A DNA stretch of 64,000 nt from Procambarus clarkii (GCF_040958095.1 NC_091165.1:23948770-24012769), one strand, 5' to 3'. Positions 21,275-36,855 are shown, counted from the stretch's first letter. A program made the numbers and translations. The notes: a model not told the origin generated them from the sequence alone.

Positions 21275-21765
21275 ACTCGTGCCTGGCCTGGCCGTAACAC
21301 GGGTCGTGTCCGTGCCTGGCCTGGCCGTGACACGGGTCGTGTCCGTGCCTGGTCATAACAGGTCGTATCCGTGTCTGGCCTGGCCATAACATGTCGTGTC
21401 CGTGCCTTGCCCGACCATAACAGGTCGTGTCCGTGCCTGGTCATAACAGGTCGTATCCGTGTCTGGCCTGGCCATAACATGTCGTGTCCGTGCCTTGCCC
21501 GGCCATAACAGGTCGTGTCCGTGCCTTGCCCGGCCATAACACAGGTCGTGTCCGTGCCTTGCCCGACCATAACAGGCCGTGTCCGTGCCTTGCCCGACCA
21601 TAACAGGTCGTGTCCGTGCCTTGCCCGACCATAACAGGTCGTGTCCGTGCCTTGCCCGGCTATAACAGGTCGTGTCCGTGCCTTGCCCGACCATAACAGG
21701 TCGTGTCCGTGCCTTGCCCGGCTATAACAGGTCGTGTCCGTGCCTGGCCTGGCCGTGACACAACA
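21275..21765 (-). repeat. ~31-bp minisatellite
   Basis: Units CATAACAGGTCGTGTCCGTG + CCTTGCCCGAC with 20-, 27- and 31-bp length variants. Period length varies, so the copies drift between frames. Confidence 0.9.
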
Positions 21766-21959
21766 TGACAGGCTTCGCTGATTAGCAAATCAGTTGAATA
21801 TTTAGCAATTTCAGCGTCCACTTGCCGGCGCTGTTTGTCCCTGTTGGCCTCAGACATATAATATGCTGTTTCACTTCCACCACCAGAGAAAGGCTTAGAT
21901 CAAAGGCACACATATCTACTCCCTGATTAATTAACAACAAGGTTTAGGGTGAGAGGTAG

Positions 21960-22345
21960 CATGCTTTGCGTCACCCTACTAGAGCATGAGAGTAGCAATG
22001 TTTTGCGTCACCCTACTAGAGTATGAGAAACAATCTTTTGCGTCACTCTACTAGAGTATGAGAAGCAATGTTTTGCGTCACCCTACTAGAGTATGAGAAG
22101 CAATGTTTTGGGTCACTCTATGAGAGTATGAGAAGCAATGTTTTGCGTCACCCTACTAGAGTATGAGAAGCAATATTTTGCGTCACCCTACTAGAGCTTG
22201 AGAAGCAATGTTTTGCGTCACCCTACTAGAGTATGAGAAGCAATCTTTTGCGTCACCCTACTAGAGTATGAGAAACAATGTTTTGCGGCACCCTACTAGA
22301 GTATGAGAAGCAATGTTTTGCCTCACCACACTAGAGTATGAGAAA
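21960..22345 (+). repeat. 35-bp minisatellite
   Basis: About 11 copies of ACTAGAGTATGAGAAGCAAT + GTTTTGCGTCACCCT with scattered point changes. Confidence 0.92.
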
Positions 22346-22689
22346 CAATGTTTTGCGTCACACTATCCAAAAGACCTCGGCACACCTCACCAATAAGTAT
22401 TAAATTACATGTACTTGCCGGGCGAGCTTTATCTCCTGGGTGCCACCTTTTAGCCGCAGATTGCATTGGTGTCGAACCTTCTCCCTCCACATCATGCCAA
22501 CTCTTGGTAGCGAAGAACACAAAGCGCTAATAATAATAATATACAGAAACACTCGGATATCGTAAGAGATGGTCAGATTAAAGTCTGCTTCGTGTTAGTG
22601 TTTACTATTGAAACTATGGAGGAAGTTGCCTCAACTGCCTCTCCTGTTAGACAATTTCATGTTCTCGCTACTCTTACGATGAAGAAATT

Positions 22690-22858
22690 TGTTTACATCA
22701 AATTTGTAATTTGATGTAAATTTGTTTACATCAAATTTGTAATTTGATGTAAATTTGTTTACATCAAATTTGTAATTTGATGTAAATTTGTTTACATCAA
22801 ATTTGTAATTTGATGTAAATTTGTTTACATCAAATTTGATGTAATTTGTTTACATCGA
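22690..22858. repeat. 33-bp self-complementary tandem repeat
   Basis: Unit TTTGTTTACATCAAATTTGT + AATTTGATGTAAA, about 5 copies. TTTACATCAAA and TTTGATGTAAA alternate, so each unit can form a hairpin and the whole array is a chain of inverted repeats. Confidence 0.92.
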
Positions 22859-22859
22859 C

Positions 22860-23765
22860 TTAGGGGTAAAGAAGAAACTCAGTTATATCCTCTCGTTGGG
22901 CTTAATGTTAAAGTTATGTTTAACATTAATGTTATAGTTATGTTTAATGTTAAATATTTTGTTTTTGTCCTCTGTCAGTACATGTCGTGATCACGTCGCC
23001 TGAAGCCCGTCTCATTTTTTTTTATCATCAAGGTCATATCCAGTCATCCAGCCTTTCCTTGCAGCTCAGTCCTCTAAGTTCAGCCATCAGTCTTGTAACA
23101 AACTTCTGGACTTTCTCTAGTTTTGCTTAGCACGTCTTCCACACCGAGGCTACATGTCCCAGTAATAGTCTGACTTAGATAGAGTACACAGTCTTAAAAG
23201 GTTCCTGAAAGCTACACGAATGATACACAGTTAATATGTGTTTACGGTGATAGAATTGTAGTTGTATCATCTGCCATATATTTTCTTGACACTAGGATTT
23301 ACCTTTCTATCAACTTATACTGTCCCTGTGACCTCATCCACCCCCCCCCCCCTCCCTCTTCCCTTCGTCCTGTATCTCACCAACTAACATTTGTTTTGGA
23401 CTAAAGTCAGTCAATTATTTACCTGACCATCTTGCCATTTCTCCCAAGATTATCTGGAACATTCTCCAATTATCTTCTATTCTGATTTGTCTCCACTGTT
23501 TTTATCGACAGTTATGACAGTGACTTATTTCAGAAACAGCCAGAGTTCTACCAGTCGCACCACTACTATTCTTGGCCGCTGTTCGATAGATATGCCGCTA
23601 ATCCAGTTCAACACGCTTTAAGTCTCTACTTCTCAAATGCAGAAGAAAAAGTTGGAATATAAGCTTTTAATACTTTAATAACTAGAGTTGTGTACTGAGC
23701 TGAGAGAATACCTATACATTTATCAGAGATATATGACATGACTTGCCATAAACATGAGCCGCCTG
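22860..23765. other. Gene-free stretch
   Basis: 23330-23365 is C/T-rich with a C-run. A LINE-like patch (AACTTCTGGACTTTCTCTAG, GTTCCTGAAAGCTACACGAA; about 23035-23260) resembles the minus-strand RT-end wording at 48180-48230 but is too decayed to place. Confidence 0.4.
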
Positions 23766-23769
23766 CGTT

Positions 23770-24140
23770 GAACATGACACGACTTACTCTGACTGTGGTA
23801 CGACTTGCTCTGACTGTGGTACGACTTGCTCTGACTGTGGTACGACTTGCTCTGACTGTGGTACGACTTGCTCTGACTGTGGTACGACTTGCTCTGACTG
23901 TGGTACGACTTACTCTGACTGTGGTACGACTTACTCTGACTGTGGTACGACTTGCTCTGACTGTGGTACGACTTACTCTGACTGTGGTACGACTTACTCT
24001 GACTGTGGTACGACTTGCTCTGACTGTGGTACGACTTGCTCTGACTGTGGTACGACTTGCTCTGACTGTGGTACGACTTACTCTGACTGTGGTACGACTT
24101 ACTCTGACTGTGGTACGACTTGCTCTGACTGTGGTACGAC
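23770..24140. repeat. 21-bp minisatellite, ~18 copies
   Basis: Unit TACGACTTGCTCTGACTGTG + G with a single G/A (TTGCTC/TTACTC) difference between copies. The period is 7 codons, so 154-230 residue frames stay open on both strands; none has support as a protein. Confidence 0.95.
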
Positions 24141-24199
24141 TTGCCTTGAATATGACACAACCCAGCCCGCACCAGGACTCGTCCCACCGTGAAAATACC

Positions 24200-25135
24200 T
24201 CATCAACCTGGACAGACTGACGATAAACAAAGTTTCCGGTCGACCGAATCAACGGTTCCGGTAAAGATAGCGCTGAAAACGAGTGACGACCAATAGGACT
24301 GACAATTATCTCGACCAATCAGCTTCAACTACAGTTAAAGTCGCTGCCACAGCTCCGCCATAATACTAACATAGGGTCCACGCCCACACCGGCCCGGGTT
24401 ATACTAAACACACAAAAAATTAGATATATTAACAAGAAGACAAGAATAACACTTCGTACAACATTGGAAACTATAATCTTATTTCAGTCTCATTCTCATG
24501 TTAATGGTTTTTGTTCCTCAAGTTGTAATGTAACGTCTCCAGGTCACGAGTTACATCTCTCGAGCCATTTTTCATCCAGACATATGTGGTGCATTTACTC
24601 CCATTTGTATATGTCAGGAGAGGTCGTGTGCGCCATCACTTCCAAAATATTGTGGCCATTACCACCACTTCAGTACGTTCCCTGTTTTTGGGGTATTTCA
24701 AATTTTTATTTCTCTTTCTCATATTTCCTCTCATCTACTTTCCGCTCACTCCCTATCATTCCTCCACCCTCTCTCTCTCTCTATCTCTATCTGTATATCT
24801 ATCTCTCTCTATCTATCTATCAATTTCCCTTTTTCAGCATCATCACAACGATCTCTCTCTAACTCTTCCATTCCTTCCCTCTTCCTCCCATTCAGTTGTA
24901 CAAAAATGTTTGTACGTCTCATCTGGACGAAGGAAAGTAAAGGAGAGGGGAGAGAGGGAAGGAGCAGTTGAGGGAGCACGAGAGAATCAGGGATGAGAGA
25001 GTTAAGGATGAGTGTTAGGGATGACAGGGTCAAGGATCAGAGGGAGTAAGTTACAATCAATCCCCCAAAAGGCGTATGACAAGATTTAAAGAGCTATCCT
25101 TGGTGAGTAAATCAGTTCGGGAGGCCACTTGTGAG
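24200..25135. other. Gene-free stretch
   Basis: CT-rich at 24770-24900, GA-rich at 24930-25050. Two CCAAT words at 24290-24320. No gene recognised. Confidence 0.5.
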
Positions 25136-25136
25136 T

Positions 25137-25138
<2 letters not shown>

Positions 25139-25225
<87 letters not shown>
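25139..25225. repeat. (AG)n microsatellite
   Basis: Pure GA/AG array. Confidence 0.97.
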
Positions 25226-25229
<4 letters not shown>

Positions 25230-25975
25230 TGACGATATCCAATATTCTCGGGGGATTTGATTGGGTAGACGAGAACAGTCAGTTTGACATGTGTGGTTCC
25301 CGACAATATGGGGAAATGAGCCACAAAGACATTAACAATTAATTTTGTTAGGGTCATAGTATACTGTAAAGCCAGAACGAACTAAGAAGTGAAGTGGTGC
25401 AGGCACATTCCATATAGTGCCAAATGTGCATCTATATCTGTAAAATAGAATGTCTGTTTCTGTCTGTCCCAGACACGGAGAGTACAGTGAGTGTCATAGG
25501 CCAGTCGAGCATGGCTCGGTGCCGGCATCTATTGTGAACACCTTCAATTTTCGTAAAGTTTGAAATCAAATCGGGCATGTATTTTCCGTGGAGTTTAGAT
25601 TTTTAGTCACGCTTTCTTGACTTCATATAGTCTAGGGTAGCTGCACTAATGCAGATGTACCTCATAACTTAATAAAAAAAAAAAAATTCTTGGTGTACTC
25701 GTGGATTCATCGTGGATTGAATCCACGATGAACGTGGATTCCTGTCGGGTTACAGTATTACATTTTCGGAGACAGACAGAGAGTGGTGTGGGGAAGGGAC
25801 GGATAAGGGTAGCAGGGGAGAGATGGGGGACAGAGAGGACAGGGGAGGAAAGTGAGGGATATCAGGAGACAGGGGAGGAGAAGGGGAAAGAAAGGTGGAG
25901 AGAGGAAGGAGAGGAGGAGGGGGGAGAAATAAGAGAAGAGAGAGGTGAGAAAGGAGGAGAAGAGAGGGAATGATA
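25226..25975. other. Gene-free, hairpin and purine-rich block
   Basis: TTCATCGTGGAT and ATCCACGATGAA form a 12-bp hairpin at 25706-25732. 25770-25975 is almost all purine on the plus strand. Confidence 0.6.
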
Positions 25976-26045
25976 TTGGGGGAGAGATCAGTGAAGGGAA
26001 GGCACCGAGCGGAAGCCTCAGTCTCACTGGACAGAAAACTAGCTG

Positions 26046-26048
<3 letters not shown>

Positions 26049-26121
<73 letters not shown>
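26049..26121. repeat. (TA)n microsatellite
   Basis: Left boundary of the second tRNA-like palindromic element. Confidence 0.95.
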
Positions 26122-26124
<3 letters not shown>

Positions 26125-26126
<2 letters not shown>

Positions 26127-26475
26127 GGCTGCAGGAACGCGCAAGCCACAGATTACTAAGAACTCTAACTAACCCGACCAGGATTCGAGATCATCGCACA
26201 TTTCTTGTACCATGTAAGTACGACGGGCTCACCATAGCCAGCGCTGCTTGGAACATTTGTTCAGAGTAGCTGATTCTAAAACAGCAAACAACAACTCGAA
26301 CCCATGACGTCCAGGATCGTTCCCCCCCCCCCCCAAACGTACACAGTAACGTGACCACCGCACCACTGATCGATAGACGATCAGTGGTGCGGTGGTCACG
26401 GTACTGTGTACGTTTGGGGGTGATCCTAGACGTCATGGGTTCGAATCCTGGTCGGGTCATTTAGAGTTCTTAGTG
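26125..26475. mobile_element. tRNA-like palindromic element with nested R1
   Basis: Second copy of the element at 17924-18134: it starts GGCTGCAGGAACGCGCAAGC and ends GGTTCGAATCCTGGTCGGGT + CATTTAGAGTTCTTAGT before TA repeats. The left arm is split at ATTCGA by a ~100-bp minus-strand copy of R1 (26187-26290, ACGGGCTCACCATAG). The right arm is uninterrupted, so R1 came after the palindrome formed. Confidence 0.75.
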
Positions 26476-26497
26476 ATATATACATATATACATAATT

Positions 26498-26504
<7 letters not shown>

Positions 26505-26580
<76 letters not shown>
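26505..26580. repeat. (TA)n microsatellite
   Basis: Right boundary of the palindromic element. Confidence 0.95.
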
Positions 26581-26583
<3 letters not shown>

Positions 26584-26738
26584 GCTCAGGACAGAGGCCT
26601 GAGGCACTCCACTAACAACGGTATCCCAATCAGACTTAACTTGATTTATAATCTTTGTTTCCTTTGAAATATCCATGGTATAGCTGAAAGGGTTAGAAAT
26701 ATAAATACCCTATGCAACAGGAGGTTGACATGCGATAT

Positions 26739-27630
<892 letters not shown>

Positions 27631-27689
27631 ACACACACACACATGCCTTTTTATCCTGAAACCTTTTTCTCCTTTCGTTTCCTTCCCTT

Positions 27690-27786
27690 TCCTTCCTTCC
27701 TTCCTTCCTTCCTTCCTTCCTTCCTTCCTTCCTTCCTTCCTTCCTTCCTTCCTTCCTTCCTTCCTTCCTTCCTTCCTTCCTTCCTT
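27690..27786. repeat. (CCTT)n microsatellite
   Basis: Tetranucleotide array; overlapping Phe-Leu-Pro-Ser and Lys-Glu-Gly-Arg frames are artefacts. Confidence 0.95.
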
Positions 27787-27924
27787 GCCTCCCTCCCTCT
27801 CTGGTCCTCCTTCTCCTTCCTTCCTTTTCGTTCCTCCTCCTTCCCTTTCCCTCCTCCCAAAACCCAGGCAGGGATGAACTCAATTCCCATCACGCATGAA
27901 ATAAACTAACCTAGGCAACACGTA

Positions 27925-27990
27925 TGATCGAACCCGGGACTCTGATTTCCAGACGCGGCCGTCTAGCCCACCATGCCACGATGGCGTCGA
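27925..27990 (-). repeat. tRNA-like fragment
   Basis: Minus strand GTGGCATGGTGGGCTAGACG (A-box-like) and CCGGGTTCGATCATACG (B-box-like) about 50 bp apart, with no proper acceptor stem. Most likely a SINE head rather than a tRNA gene. Confidence 0.45.
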
Positions 27991-27999
27991 GGTGTAGAA

Positions 28000-29073
<1,074 letters not shown>

Positions 29074-29204
29074 TTCTTTCTAACTCTCTCTTTCTCTCTC
29101 CACATCGGCTTTTATCCCTCCGTTTTCAGCAACAAACAACAGCTCCCAAACGGCTCATCTTCGCTTCAGCTAATGAAATCACGCCTCACATATGAAACCA
29201 TCCA

Positions 29205-29645
29205 ATCATCACCAATCGCATCAAAAATGCATCCAGTCGCGTCAAGCTTTGGAAATTCAGATTTATTTTTCAAGCATAATTTTTTTTATTTTGTATGTTC
29301 CTTTAATTTCATAATAACTGAGTCAGATGAAGTCGTGTATGTAATTTCAGCCAATCACTGCCCTCCTCTCATTTGGTCAGTCGTAAATCGCCTTGCATGT
29401 GATTTCTAATTAAAGTCCATCTCTCATTAAGCCAATCGTGTCACACCATGCATATTATTCCCACCACCTATCTCTGGGCCAATCCCACCTCGCCTCTCAC
29501 ACTTGGATCGACCAATGGGGTGGTGGCATTGCCGCGATGGCGCCTTATGTACGATAATCAATCATTCGCGGTGAGAAGTTTTGGCGGGAAGCCTCGTCAA
29601 CAATATAAAACTTGAAAGCGACACGCGGTCGTCAAGGCATAACTA
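29205..29645 (+). promoter_or_regulatory. CCAAT-rich stretch with TATA-like box
   Basis: Forward CCAAT words occur at about 29208, 29219, 29351, 29432, 29479 and 29513, then GGCGGGAAG (29583) and AATATAAAACTTG (29602). CCAAT boxes (NF-Y sites) upstream of a TATA box are typical of some animal promoters. No clear downstream coding exon is seen, so this may be the promoter of an unseen gene, of a mobile element, or chance. Confidence 0.3.
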
Positions 29646-30574
29646 ATTAGGGAGAAGAAACCCCTCAACTTCACTGTTACAGAGCTCACCCACCAAGTTA
29701 CCAAGCTAAAGAGTATCTTACAGAATTTTCAGCCTATTATCATTTGTTCATAACTTTTTGGGAAAAGTTTAATTATATCCACATATAAAACATAATTTTG
29801 AAGCATCGTTCATGCAGACATGAGCAATTGAATATGTCCGAAAGAGTTATATCAATGATGCCAGCACAAACCTTCTCTATAATTCTGCAGTTGAAATAAT
29901 AACTCTCCAGACTTAATTTAACACTTTCAATATAGCCTGACGCGTTTTACTGAAGTAAACTCTCAAATACAGAGGGAAAGTACATACAAATGAGAAAGTA
30001 CAATATATACTGGTACAGTATATATTGTATATATTCCACACACTGGTGTGCCGAGAACCGAGATGGTTATCCTGTTGAGGGCATTTGGTAATCTTGCCCT
30101 GGATTCTAAACACACTTGCAAGGAATATATATATTGCTGATTTTGACTATTTATATTCAATTCCCTTTGTCTCTTAGGAAGTTTAAGTGTCTCCTTGTGC
30201 GCTGGAAATTGCTATCGACCACCAGGGGAATGTGTCAAGTGTCACTCAGCGGCGTATTAAACACAATCGTTATAAAATACTAACCTTAAACCAGCCACAC
30301 GAATTGTGGTATAATTACCATATTAACTCTAATAACCTGTCATTATTTAGTGAGAATAAACTGATGCACGCATTCCTACTGCTGTTATGAACGTAAATGG
30401 CCGTGTAAGTACATCTAGATGAGTACATCCAGGCAAGTACATCTATATAAGCACATCTGGATGAGCACATACAGGAGAGCACACAAGATCACCCCTTTTA
30501 GGTGAGCACATCTAGGTGGGCACATTAAAATGACTATATCAAGATAAATATATCTGGGCGAGTACACACACACC
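29646..30574. other. Gene-free stretch
   Basis: AT-rich; near 30390-30560 a degenerate tandem of GTACATCTAGATGAGCACATC (about 20 bp) words. No gene recognised. Confidence 0.5.
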
Positions 30575-30642
30575 ATTTGATTGACTGTTTAGAGGCGGGA
30601 CCAAAGAGCCAGAGCTCAACCCCCGCAAGCACAAATAGGTGT

Positions 30643-30736
<94 letters not shown>
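30575..30736 (+). repeat. LINE tail running into (AC)n
   Basis: GATTGACTGTTTAGAGGCGG, ACCAAAGAGCCAGAGCTCAA and CCCCCGCAAGCACAAATAGG, then an AC array 30645-30736. Only the tail is present, no LINE body. Confidence 0.85.
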
Positions 30737-30739
<3 letters not shown>

Positions 30740-31044
30740 TCACTGCAGAGGAAGCATTCTGACGCAGCAGGAGGAGGTCAGGTGTTCACAGGTAACAGTA
30801 TTATCACCAAATTGAACCTCTCCTGCTTCTGCTCCCTCCCAAATAACCTCCTGCTACCACCACAGCAAGAGGTTGCTCAACTCCCCAGTAATGTTGAAGA
30901 GAAAAAAAACAAAAAAGAACTAGAGGAACTATAAGATAAAAACATAAATAAACTGAATTAAATGGAAAGCCAACGTGTCTTATGGAACCCAAGGTGGTAA
31001 GTGAAGACGGAAAGGGAAAATAGAAAAAGGAGGAAAGGTCTAAC

Positions 31045-31165
31045 ATATGTAATATAATTGCCAACCACAATACAATTTCATTCACCAGGGCAATAGGAGC
31101 CTCGAACACTCCACCACTAGCACGGAAGACGAGCATTAGATCGACTGAGGTGCGAGCTACCAACA
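31045..31165 (-). mobile_element. tRNA-like SINE, third family (minus)
   Basis: Minus strand GGTAGCTCGCACCTCAGTCG, a B-box-like GTTCGAGGCTCC and GGTGAATGAAATTGTATTGT. It pairs with the plus copy at 31222. Confidence 0.55.
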
Positions 31166-31221
31166 ATAGAGAAGAATTTCAGAGGCACTAAACCGCAGCC
31201 CAAACTGAAAATTTAAGCTCG

Positions 31222-31370
31222 CAGGTCGTAGCTCAGTCCATAGAGCGCTTACCTTTCATGCTGAAGGTCAGGTGTACGAGGTTACTATTGTCCGGTGAAT
31301 GAAATGTTATTATCCACGGTATTGTGGTTGACAATGTTTGACTCGGGCGTGGATCACCTAATTCTTTTGT
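31222..31370 (+). mobile_element. tRNA-like SINE, third family (plus)
   Basis: GGTCGTAGCTCAGTCCATAG gives a D-arm-like start. ACCTTTCATGCTGAAGGT can form an anticodon-like hairpin. GGTGAATGAAATGTTATTAT and GGTATTGTGGTTGACAATGT match the inverted copy at 31045-31165. The T-arm is worn, so this is not a functional tRNA. Confidence 0.55.
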
Positions 31371-31426
31371 GTTCAAGTGGCAGCCCAGAGACGGCCTATA
31401 GTTCCAGTTCAGTCACACACACACAT

Positions 31427-31522
31427 ATGTACTCACCACCTAGTTGTGCCTACGGGGGTTGAGCTTTGGCTCTTTGGTCCCGCCTCTCAACTGTCAATCA
31501 AAGTAATCAACTGGTGTACAGA
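31427..31522 (-). repeat. Orphan LINE tail
   Basis: Minus-strand tail with ACCAAAGAGCCAAAGCTCAA and CCCCCGTAGGCACAACTAGG, flanked by short CA/TG arrays on both sides. Confidence 0.8.
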
Positions 31523-32239
31523 TGTGTGTGTGTGTGTTAGCATATTTCGAATAAAATTTTCATATTCAAATTTTATAAATATGAACTCAGATGCTTTCGT
31601 CAGTCAAATAAAAAAAAAAAGAAAAAATGTCACTCGGCTCTTATTTGAATCAGAAAAAGGCCCTCCGCTGTGTGTATAACGCGAGGCTGTTTAGTATGAA
31701 AAATGGATAGAGCGTTCGTCAGCGCGTGAAATTGGTGAGCATTATGAGCATTCACAAATGACCGAATGTTTGCGTTTTTGAAAACATTTTTTTATTGTCG
31801 AGAGCTTGATTTATCGCATCTGCGTACTTCTGTTTGTGTTCAGAGTCATTATTTTTTTTTTTGGTTTTTGTTTATTCTTTGCTTCTTGTGTGTGAATATG
31901 GCATATACATTTGTGTATTTGCCCAGACTAAATGGGATCGGAACATGTTAAAGTCTTCGTAAGTTTGTCAGGTTGTTTGGGGTGATGACCACTCGCCTAA
32001 ATGTGCGCGTGGGGGTCGAGCACTAGCTCTTGAGCACGGCTTTACCAAGTGTCCAGTGTCAAAGGCAGTGACAACCTGCTGACCATTTCAAGACTTCTTA
32101 TGCAGGTAATTAACAGGTAAACAAGGCGTTTACTCTATTTTTTCAGCCATATCTACTTTTGATTGTGTTATTTATTGTGATTGAGATCACGTAAATGTGA
32201 TTTCTTAGTGTTTGTTTATTGTGTTAACTTCTACTATCT
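31523..32239. other. Gene-free stretch
   Basis: AT-rich. 31985-32035 (CACTCGCCTAAATGTGCGCG, GGGGGTCGAGCACTAGCTCT) is a faint minus-strand LINE-tail relic. No gene. Confidence 0.45.
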
Positions 32240-32345
32240 CACGAACAAATCCACAAGGTCCGTGACGAGGATTCGAACCTGCGTCCAAGAGCATCCCAGA
32301 TGCTGCCCTAATCGACTGAGCTACTATCTCTCCCACTAGTCCATT
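32240..32345 (-). mobile_element. tRNA-derived SINE, fourth family
   Basis: Minus strand: GATAGTAGCTCAGTCGATTA (A-box TAGCTCAGTCG), GCATCTGGGATGCTCTTGGA, then GCAGGTTCGAATCCTCGTCA (perfect B-box GGTTCGAATCC) and CGGACCTTGTGGATTTG. The anticodon arm GCATC-TGG-GATGC has too small a loop for a real tRNA. Confidence 0.65.
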
Positions 32346-33237
32346 CCATTTGCTCACTAGCCTTACGCCCAACCAAATATATTTCTAGCATTCCTATGGC
32401 ATTCTATCACAATCAAGGGCTGTTTCAACGGTCCCGCGAAGTACTAGTCGAGAGGACAGTTCGAATCATCACCGATTAATGGACATCATATTTGACTCTC
32501 GCTTCCTTCGTGATTCTCTTTAGTTTAACACAGCTTTCGCTAACAACTCGGTATATTAAGCAAGGAAGGCCCAGTGATTTTTCTTAAACTATCAAATTTA
32601 AACAAAGGAGGTAATCGATGTAACCAGCTACATGTTTAATTACAGACAAAATAAGGTATGGGTTACAGAGTATAATCAGGATGATAGAGACGCTCTTGTG
32701 GTTTAACTATTTAAAAATGTTAAATAATTGTGTAATATCCCACCACTGAATAATGTTTACCACAATAAAGCAATTTAGGGACATGTACTAAAAGGAGAGA
32801 ACTAGGTTTTTACTGAATATATCAAAACAACCACAACGTTCTTTACACTTTTAATGGTGCTTTCCAAGTCATAATCTAAACTCGGCCCTCCAGTAGTAGA
32901 TAACCAATCAAGGGAGCTCCACAATACATTACCAATCCCCATTCCTGTCTCGGTGACATTAAGAACATCAAGGCTGGAGTTGCCAGACCACTTTACCATA
33001 TGCTGACTTTACAAGACAGCACGAAACGTCCTGGCGACCCGAGAGTCCTTGCCCACTCCTTGGCAAGATGCCGTCATTATTTACTTGAGGGTCTGACAGG
33101 TGTCGTGAACATATTACTTAAAAATCTTTTTCCCTTGCCTTTTCCGATGTACAGCTTTTTACCCCTGCAGGAAAGCTGTACCATCCCAAGCTGTGGGAGC
33201 TGTCCCGTGAATATGTGGCTAGGCTACCTCTAGACGG
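32346..33237. other. Gene-free stretch
   Basis: No recognised motif. Small frames at 32802-32999 and 33000-33233 have no support. Confidence 0.5.
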
Positions 33238-33318
33238 CTTTTTGTTGTTGTTGTTTGGGATTCGCTACTTGGAACAAAAAAGTTCCAAGCAGCACGGGTT
33301 ATGGTGAGCCCGTAGTCT
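33238..33318 (+). repeat. Dispersed element R1
   Basis: TTTTTGTTGTTGTTGTTTGG, GGAACAAAAAAGTTCCAAGC and CACGGGTTATGGTGAGCCCG match the copy at 283-352, here without an attached minisatellite. Confidence 0.65.
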
Positions 33319-33837
33319 CTAGACGTCGTATCTCTCGACTTCCCTATGAAGAGTTTATGACTCGTGGATATTGTTTCTCCCAAACATCGTGCCTCAGCGT
33401 TCTACGCAGGTCATTGTTCTTTGTTTTTCAAGATTTGTCTATAAATAAATCTAATTTTAATAGCTGAGGTTGTTACAATATTACTTATATATATGAATGT
33501 GTCATGTGCGGTATGTGTGAGTGTATCTGATTGTCTAACTGTAGTTTTGGAAAATTAAAAAAAAATAATATTATGATGTAAAATATGGGGTTGTACATAT
33601 GATGTTACTGTAAGTAAGTACTATAATGTAAATATATACCCTAAGTTAAGATAATACTCTATCTCATTCCTTGCTTACCTCAGTTACCTAACAAGAACTC
33701 TGAATTTACCATGGCATTATAAAAAGCACAAATACCAGATATCTAAACATTTTAATCAGCCCTGTAACTTTATGCATACATTAGTATTATTATTGTTGTT
33801 GTTATGTACGTAGTGTACATAATAAATGTCATCAGGA

Positions 33838-34350
33838 TGTTATCAACATTAAGTTCGCTGATGACACATAACTTTGAAATAGTCACAAGACCACTCGAGC
33901 ATTGGAGTCTGCAGTTGGCAAGCCGCATTAGTTATCTTTGCCAATTTAATTATGAACTGGCAAATAAGTTTTCGAGCTGATAAATGTAAAGTAATCCATA
34001 TCAGAAACATTAGAATGAGGATACGAGCTACTGGATGAACAGCAAAGAACATAAATTAATGACGAAAAAACCCTGAGAATAATAGTGACTATTAATTTGA
34101 CGCCAGGTTGGAAATGTTGAGAAAACAGGATCCTGTAACTATGGAAAACAGAAGCGAGAGGTGATATGACTTAGACATAAAAGATCCTTTGACGAAATAT
34201 TCATATTTGGAAACAGTAGAACGAGGGGATATTGATAGAAGCTATAGACCCCTAATGTAGTAACAAGAGGGTTTGAATCATACCAATGTACAGCCGACAG
34301 TTGGAAAAGCTGGGTGCTGGAGCTGAAACTCGACCCTGCAAATATAAATA
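33838..34350 (+). pseudogene. Degraded LINE fragment with FADD box
   Basis: Codons INIKFADDT (about 33847-33873) are the RT catalytic box region, followed in shifting frames by FRADKCKVIH-like text (33975-34000), TINLTPGW (34090-34115) and a LINE-tail relic GGAGCTGAAACTCGACCCTG (34319-34338). Stops and deletions are numerous. Confidence 0.6.
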
Positions 34351-34479
34351 GATTATCAAATAAGAGAATAAACACCCAAACTCAAATTTGAAGAGCATAC
34401 ACACAGGCAAACGATAAGAACACATACAAAATTGACAAACTAAATAAACAGGTTTCATACATGTAAACAAGGAATTATT

Positions 34480-35115
34480 AAGAACACTGCACACCCTGCA
34501 TGTCAGACCTATTCTATGCAGCACCAGCGTGGAGCCCTTCCCTCATCAAGTACAAGTATACTCGAGTAAGATTAAAAGCTGGCACCAAGTTGAAAAACCT
34601 CAGCAACAAGGACAAACATAAGGAGCCGAACCTCACGCTACTGGAGTCGAGAACGTTCAGAAGGAACATGATCACGGCGTATAAAATGCTCTGGTCATCG
34701 AAAATATTGATAAGAACATACTGTTTGATAGAGGATGGACGAGAACACGATGTAAACTGTATACCCAGTTTTGTCATAACGACAACTAAAAAACTACAAT
34801 GTCAAGGTAGAGAAGAAGTAGTAGAAGGTAGTAGAAGAAGTAGTAGTAGAAGAAAAGAGGTAGTTTCTTTCCTAAACGCTGTGCGTACTAGTGGCTGTAC
34901 AAGAATGTAACATCTCTTGTATATATCTCAAAAAAATGGCCCAAGGAAGGAGAGAGGTAGCAGAGGCAGACTCCATACAGGGACTTCACAGCAGGCATGA
35001 CAACTCTTTAAGTGTAAGGAAAACTATTCCAGGCGTAAAATTGATGAGGTTGTGAATCATGAGCTGAAGCTCATCTCCGCAACCACAGCTAGTTGAAAAC
35101 ACATACAAACACACA
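34480..35115 (+). pseudogene. Degraded LINE 3' fragment
   Basis: The frame from 34500 gives DLFYAAPAWSPSLIKYK and LTLLESRTFRRNMITAYKML, aligning with the RT end at 27120-27330. The 3' part has CTCCATACAGGGACTTCA and the tail relic AGCTGAAGCTCATCTCCGCA + ACCACAGCTAGTTGA, then a few AC units. A GTA/GAA-rich insert (34800-34860) and CTGTGCGTACTAGTGGCTGT (34881-34900), also found at 54058, interrupt it. Confidence 0.65.

Positions 35116-36855
<1,740 letters not shown>

Noticed and set aside
23626..24318. 230-residue Ser/Arg/Thr/Val repeat protein
   Set aside because: Product of a 21-bp minisatellite, open in both directions.
32247..32335. tRNA gene on the minus strand
   Set aside because: The anticodon arm would have a 3-base loop and the 3' side continues into a SINE body.
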